DNA from: Candidatus Brocadiaceae bacterium
Lineage (GTDB): Bacteria > Planctomycetota > Brocadiia > SM23-32
DNA: 8,557 nucleotides
Reading direction: 5' to 3'
NCBI GenBank assembly: GCA_003551785.1
Contig: PUNP01000089.1
Span: 1-8,557 of the forward strand
Below the pieces are notes generated by a model. That model had not been told where the DNA came from. It worked only from the letters and a program-made list of their open reading frames with translations, and searched no databases. Below, piece after piece: positions 6,542-8,557 of the stretch; position 1 is the stretch's first letter; each line of letters begins with the position of its first letter. The position numbers and the translations under genes are program-made.

Positions 6542-6570
6542 GAGGGAAATTATGGAATTTGCGCCCTCCG
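6540..6570. repeat. Composite hairpin, 12 paired bases with a 3-base bulge
   Basis: CGGAGGG (6540-6546) pairs with CCCTCCG (6564-6570), and directly inside it AAATT (6547-6551) pairs with AATTT (6556-6560) around the loop ATGG, leaving GCG (6561-6563) bulged. In addition GGAATTTGCGC (6554-6564) is perfectly complementary to GCGCAAATTCC at 6635-6645, so the segment could form a competing structure. It lies just downstream of repeat copy A and about 90 bases before the pseudopilin promoter. Confidence 0.6.
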
Positions 6571-6662
6571 AAAATGTAGCAGGCGGAAAAATTTAAGGGA
6601 GTTCTCGGCTTGACGATACGCAAAAAACCACACAGCGCAAATTCCTCCCAACCGCGCTTCAT

Positions 6663-6691
6663 TTGACAAAATGTCGGGAATTAAGTATAAT
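6663..6691 (+). promoter_or_regulatory. Perfect-consensus sigma70 promoter of the pseudopilin gene
   Basis: TTGACA at 6663-6668 and TATAAT at 6686-6691 are exact consensus hexamers with the ideal 17-base spacer. Transcription should start near 6698, leaving a leader of about 150 bases before the ATG at 6851. With the strong ribosome binding site and terminator this points to high expression of the downstream gene. Confidence 0.85.
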
Positions 6692-6732
6692 TTATAATAA
6701 CGTGTTCTGTTATTCTTGAATTCGGTGTTTTA

Positions 6733-6768
6733 ATTGTAATGTGTCCATTATGCCTGCGGTATTACAAT
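6733..6768 (+). promoter_or_regulatory. Inverted repeat in the pseudopilin leader
   Basis: ATTGTAAT (6733-6740) is the exact reverse complement of ATTACAAT (6761-6768), and two inner G-U pairs could extend the stem around an 18-20 base loop. It lies within the predicted leader, about 35 bases after the inferred transcription start. It could be a protein-binding site, an mRNA-stabilising stem or chance; the leader also contains a run of 12 T at 6824-6835. Confidence 0.4.
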
Positions 6769-6839
6769 CTTCAAAAGTGATTGGTAATTCGGGGCGGATG
6801 GATACGCTTTAAAGTTTTATACCTTTTTTTTTTTTAAGC

Positions 6840-6846
6840 GGAGGTG
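6840..6846 (+). promoter_or_regulatory. Strong ribosome binding site of the pseudopilin gene
   Basis: GGAGGTG is a near-complete Shine-Dalgarno sequence whose GGAGG core ends 6 bases before the ATG at 6851. It fixes that start codon and is the best ribosome binding site in the window. Confidence 0.85.
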
Positions 6847-6850
6847 GGCG

Positions 6851-7546
6851 ATGTGTATTTGTAAGGTGTTTAAGAGGTGGTTTACGTTGATTGAGCTGTT
6901 GGTAGTCATTGCGATCATAGCCATATTGGCGGCGATGCTGATGCCGGCGCTGGCCAGAGCAAGAGCCGAAGCCAGGAAAGCTTCTTGTGCAAGTAACGTC
7001 AGGCAAACCGGACTCGGCTTCAATATGTTCCGGAATGATAATAATCAGAGATGGCCGTCTTGGGGAGGTGATGAGAATTGGGCCCAGGCAACTATAGTTA
7101 ATATAGGACATGGCGGGCAGGCATGGGGGCAAGGTTTATTTAAGTATGTCGATAATGCGGAGTTGTTTTCTTGTCCGGCAATAGGTACCGAGATTACTCT
7201 GCGTTCGGAAAGCGGAGAAAATGTACCTGAAAAAACAGACTATACTTACGAGAATGGCGGGTTCTTTGGCTCGCAAACGCGTGCTGTTTACGCAGATATC
7301 GTTAGCGATGACCGGCCGGATTGGCGGAGTGATAAAAGTCATAATTATGAAGCTCCTAATCACAGAGACGGCTCGAACATCCTGTTCGCCGACGGTAGTG
7401 TGCGTTTTGGGCAGTTTACCCGTGATGGCGGCGACATCGTCGGCCTTCCGAACCCGTATTTGACGGATGTTGATGAAGACATTTACCAATATGATGGTGC
7501 AGATCCCGATCCTGATGATGCCGGATTGCAGGATACGGCATCATAA
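6851..7546 (+). CDS. Type II secretion/type IV pilin-like protein (N-terminal methylation motif, H-X9-DG)
   Basis: This 231-residue protein begins with a short basic leader ([10 protein letters not shown]) followed by [19 protein letters not shown] (11-29), the class III prepilin signal and hydrophobic assembly helix. E15 corresponds to the conserved Glu5 of mature pilins. Prepilin peptidase would be expected to cut before F11, but the preceding residue is Trp, not the usual Gly. After the helix come SCASNVRQ (45-52) and FSCPA (106-110), and then H171 with DG at 181-182 in [12 protein letters not shown], the H-X9-DG signature of prepilin-processing-associated proteins expanded in Planctomycetes, Lentisphaerae and relatives. 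The C-terminus is acidic ([18 protein letters not shown]). It is probably an envelope-attached or surface filament/pseudopilin-like protein; the assembly machinery is not in the window. It is a single-gene unit with a consensus promoter, strong ribosome binding site and strong terminator. The specific function is unknown. Confidence 0.92.
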   Translation: MCICKVFKRWFTLIELLVVIAIIAILAAMLMPALARARAEARKASCASNVRQTGLGFNMFRNDNNQRWPSWGGDENWAQATIVNIGHGGQAWGQGLFKYVDNAELFSCPAIGTEITLRSESGENVPEKTDYTYENGGFFGSQTRAVYADIVSDDRPDWRSDKSHNYEAPNHRDGSNILFADGSVRFGQFTRDGGDIVGLPNPYLTDVDEDIYQYDGADPDPDDAGLQDTAS

Positions 7547-7579
7547 TTACTTATTAATTAGCTGATATATAATGGATGT

Positions 7580-7620
7580 AAGGGGTAGCTAACATGAGAA
7601 ATGTTGGTTACCCTTTTTTT
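7580..7620 (+). terminator. Strong intrinsic terminator of the pseudopilin gene
   Basis: The arms at 7580-7595 and 7601-7616 pair continuously for 16 base pairs, including three G-U pairs, around the loop GAGAA, and run into seven T at 7614-7620. It begins 34 bases after the TAA of the pseudopilin gene. Length, tight loop and T-run make this a confident Rho-independent terminator. Confidence 0.92.
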
Positions 7621-7678
7621 ATCTGGTTCTTCTCGGATTAGACCGGTGATCTAAAATTTAAAGAGTATATTTCGTTTG

Positions 7679-7892
7679 GAGTCCCGAAGGGATTCATAAT
7701 ATCCCGGGATGGAATGTCCTGAAAGGACGGCACACACCGCCTCGTATTCGCGCATTCCTTTTGCGAAACCATTCGAACATCGCAGAAAAACATCCATTGA
7801 TGTGGCGTCCCTACAGGACGCGGTTTGTTGGGTTGCATTCATGTTCCCAGGGTTCACACCCTGGGCTGGTATGTAGTGTCCTTTCAGGACAC
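7679..7892. repeat. Third intergenic cluster of short hairpins
   Basis: Six palindromes lie between the pseudopilin terminator and the minus-strand gene: 7679-7695 (GAGTCCC/GGGATTC, loop GAA); 7701-7710 (ATCCCGGGAT); 7716-7728 (GTCCT/AGGAC, loop GAA); 7805-7821 (GCGTCC/GGACGC, loop CTACA); 7846-7865 (CCCAGGGT/ACCCTGGG, loop TCAC); 7876-7892 (GTGTCCT/AGGACAC, loop TTC). The third and the sixth share a 13-base core that is exactly reverse-complementary (7716-7728 against 7878-7890). No gene is supported in 7621-8015; the open frames there are short and follow the palindromes. Confidence 0.8.
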
Positions 7893-7893
7893 G

Positions 7894-7923
7894 ACGGATA
7901 CATCAATATTGTCCGTTTTTTTT
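7894..7923 (+). terminator. Candidate intrinsic terminator or terminator-like hairpin
   Basis: ACGGATA (7894-7900) pairs with TGTCCGT (7910-7916, one G-U) around a 9-base loop and runs into eight T (7916-7923). The strong terminator at 7580-7620 already closes the only upstream plus-strand gene, so this would be a back-up or a terminator for transcription through the hairpin cluster. Confidence 0.4.
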
Positions 7924-7937
7924 GACTTTGCAATGCA

Positions 7938-7998
7938 CTGCGCCGACAGGCGCCCCATTTACAGAGCGCAGTCTCTGAAAATGCGTAGTACCTTACCC
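7938..7998 (+). repeat. Dispersed repeat of about 60 bp, copy B
   Basis: This is the second copy of the repeat at 6481-6541, same orientation, about 87 percent identical by eye. The GCGCC/GGCGC hairpin (7940-7944/7949-7953) is kept while its loop differs (GACA against GTCA), and the CTGCGC and GCGCAG ends are both preserved. It lies 17 bases downstream of the end of the minus-strand membrane protein gene and, with copy A, brackets the pseudopilin gene. Confidence 0.8.
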
Positions 7999-8015
7999 GA
8001 TTTGAGCGATGATTT

Positions 8016-8336
8016 TCATTGTACCGTGTCCACGGTCAGCAGCACATAGACCACGGCGAAGATGAACAGGGCCAGGCAGAGGTTTTCAGCCCAGTATGCT
8101 GTGAACTGCGCTTTTTGCAGCTTCAGACGCTTTTCCAGCACGTGGCGGATCAGCAGGAATATACCGCCGCTCAGGTAGGCTAAAGCGAGCACATACCCCG
8201 AACGCCCGCCCATCGTCATCCTGTCTCCGTGCATGCCGGGCAGGTATGTCTTGCCGATCAACAGCGCAAGCAGCCCGTAAATACTCGCAGCTATCCCAAC
8301 TGTCCATCCCAAAATATATTCCTTCACAAAGCGCAT
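8016..8336 (-). CDS. Small three-helix membrane protein of unknown function
   Basis: This 106-residue protein has three likely membrane helices at about 8-29, 46-65 and 83-101. The first two are separated by a polar loop (GKTYLPGMHGDRMTMGGRSG), and a basic stretch (RHVLEKRLKLQK) follows the second, which should lie in the cytoplasm. That gives an N-in, C-out topology by the positive-inside rule. I do not recognise the family. The ATG at 8336 is preferred; an in-frame TTG at 8345 is only 3 bases from the GGAG (8352-8349 on the minus strand), too close, while the ATG is 12 bases away. The coding call rests on the coherent transmembrane pattern, a plausible ribosome binding site and a TATAAT promoter at the right distance. 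It converges with the pseudopilin gene and appears to be transcribed alone within this window. Confidence 0.75.
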   Translation of the reverse strand: MRFVKEYILGWTVGIAASIYGLLALLIGKTYLPGMHGDRMTMGGRSGYVLALAYLSGGIFLLIRHVLEKRLKLQKAQFTAYWAENLCLALFIFAVVYVLLTVDTVQ

Positions 8337-8380
8337 CTCAGTCAATCACTCCCATTCGATTGTTAAAATTTCGATTTCTC

Positions 8381-8410
8381 ATTATAATCTAAACCAGTGA
8401 TGAGTGCAAA
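8381..8410 (-). promoter_or_regulatory. Promoter of the small membrane protein gene
   Basis: On the minus strand a perfect TATAAT (8386 to 8381) is preceded by TTTGCA with an 18-base spacer (4 of 6 matches to TTGACA). The predicted start is near 8374, about 38 bases before the ATG at 8336. The -35 is weak but the position fits. Confidence 0.55.
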
Positions 8411-8452
8411 GCCGGTCGCTGATGGTGCTGAAAATCGGCAAGATGCCTGACC

Positions 8453-8557
8453 GTATAGCACGCATCCTGCGTGCGTCGACAGGCAAGATGCCTGTCATAC
8501 GTATAGCACGCATCCTGCGTGCGTCGACAGGCAAGATGCCTGTCATACGTATAGCAC
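8453..8557. repeat. Perfect 48-bp tandem repeat with two hairpins per unit, running off the right edge
   Basis: Units at 8453-8500 and 8501-8548 are identical, and 8549-8557 begins a third that the window cuts off. Each unit starts GTATAGCACGC and ends GCCTGTCATAC. It contains two perfect hairpins, in unit 1 at 8458-8474 (GCACGCA/TGCGTGC, loop TCC) and 8478-8496 (GACAGGCA/TGCCTGTC, loop AGA). The junction between units is itself a palindrome (ATACGTAT). A decayed partial unit seems to lie just before, at 8437-8452 (GGCAAGATGCC, then TGACC). There are no unique spacers, so it is not a CRISPR array. Confidence 0.93.

Noticed and set aside
5903..6850. Hidden RNA gene, riboswitch or insertion sequence in the large gap
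   Set aside because: No tRNA cloverleaf, recognisable riboswitch core or transposase fragment could be seen; the gap is explained by repeats and the promoter region.
7636..7857. Minus-strand open frames of 66 and 68 codons in the third hairpin cluster
   Set aside because: They overlap each other in different frames across palindromes and show no ribosome binding site or protein-like pattern.
8453..8557. CRISPR array
   Set aside because: The units are identical head-to-tail copies with no unique spacers and no cas genes nearby.

Overview
The window looks like a bacterial chromosome segment of moderate GC. It most resembles the PVC group (Lentisphaerae, Kiritimatiellae or Planctomycetes-like), or another deep-branching environmental Gram-negative. 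The main clue is a pseudopilin-like protein that has both an [20 protein letters not shown]-terminus and a C-terminal H-X9-DG motif, a combination typically expanded in those phyla. Intergenic spaces crowded with short palindromes fit the same picture. The assignment is an inference from style, not from a marker gene.

Layout. Bases 1-360 may hold the 3' end of a gene that enters from the left edge (weak). Bases 361-823 are non-coding and hold a candidate sigma70 promoter, a short direct repeat and a cluster of six perfect or near-perfect hairpins. Bases 824-5902 form a tight four-gene plus-strand block: a membrane-anchored bifunctional-nuclease (BFN/DUF151) protein, a ten-helix EamA/DMT-type transporter, pantothenate synthetase (panC), and an 833-residue secreted protein of unknown function. 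Gaps are 22 and 15 bases, then a 7-base overlap, so co-transcription is likely. Only panC has a confident biochemical role (last step of pantothenate synthesis). The other genes do not form an obvious pathway with it.

Bases 5903-6850 are non-coding and repeat-rich. They hold a 9-bp tandem repeat, an AT-rich dispersed-repeat-like tract, an array of four related hairpins (two in each orientation, with a compensatory stem change), one copy of a roughly 60-bp dispersed repeat, a composite hairpin, and then a perfect-consensus sigma70 promoter (TTGACA-N17-TATAAT) with a leader of about 150 bases. This promoter drives a single pseudopilin-like gene (6851-7546) with a strong ribosome binding site, closed by a strong intrinsic terminator (7580-7620). 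The gene is therefore a self-contained and probably highly expressed unit.

Bases 7621-8015 hold another hairpin cluster and the second copy of the 60-bp repeat. A small three-helix membrane protein lies on the minus strand (8016-8336) with its own TATAAT promoter. The window ends in a perfect 48-bp tandem repeat whose unit contains two hairpins; it continues past the right edge.

The most unusual aspect is the density and variety of palindromic intergenic elements: at least four unrelated hairpin families in 8.5 kb, all between transcription units and none inside the four-gene block. No transposase, integrase, CRISPR array, tRNA, rRNA or defence system was recognised.
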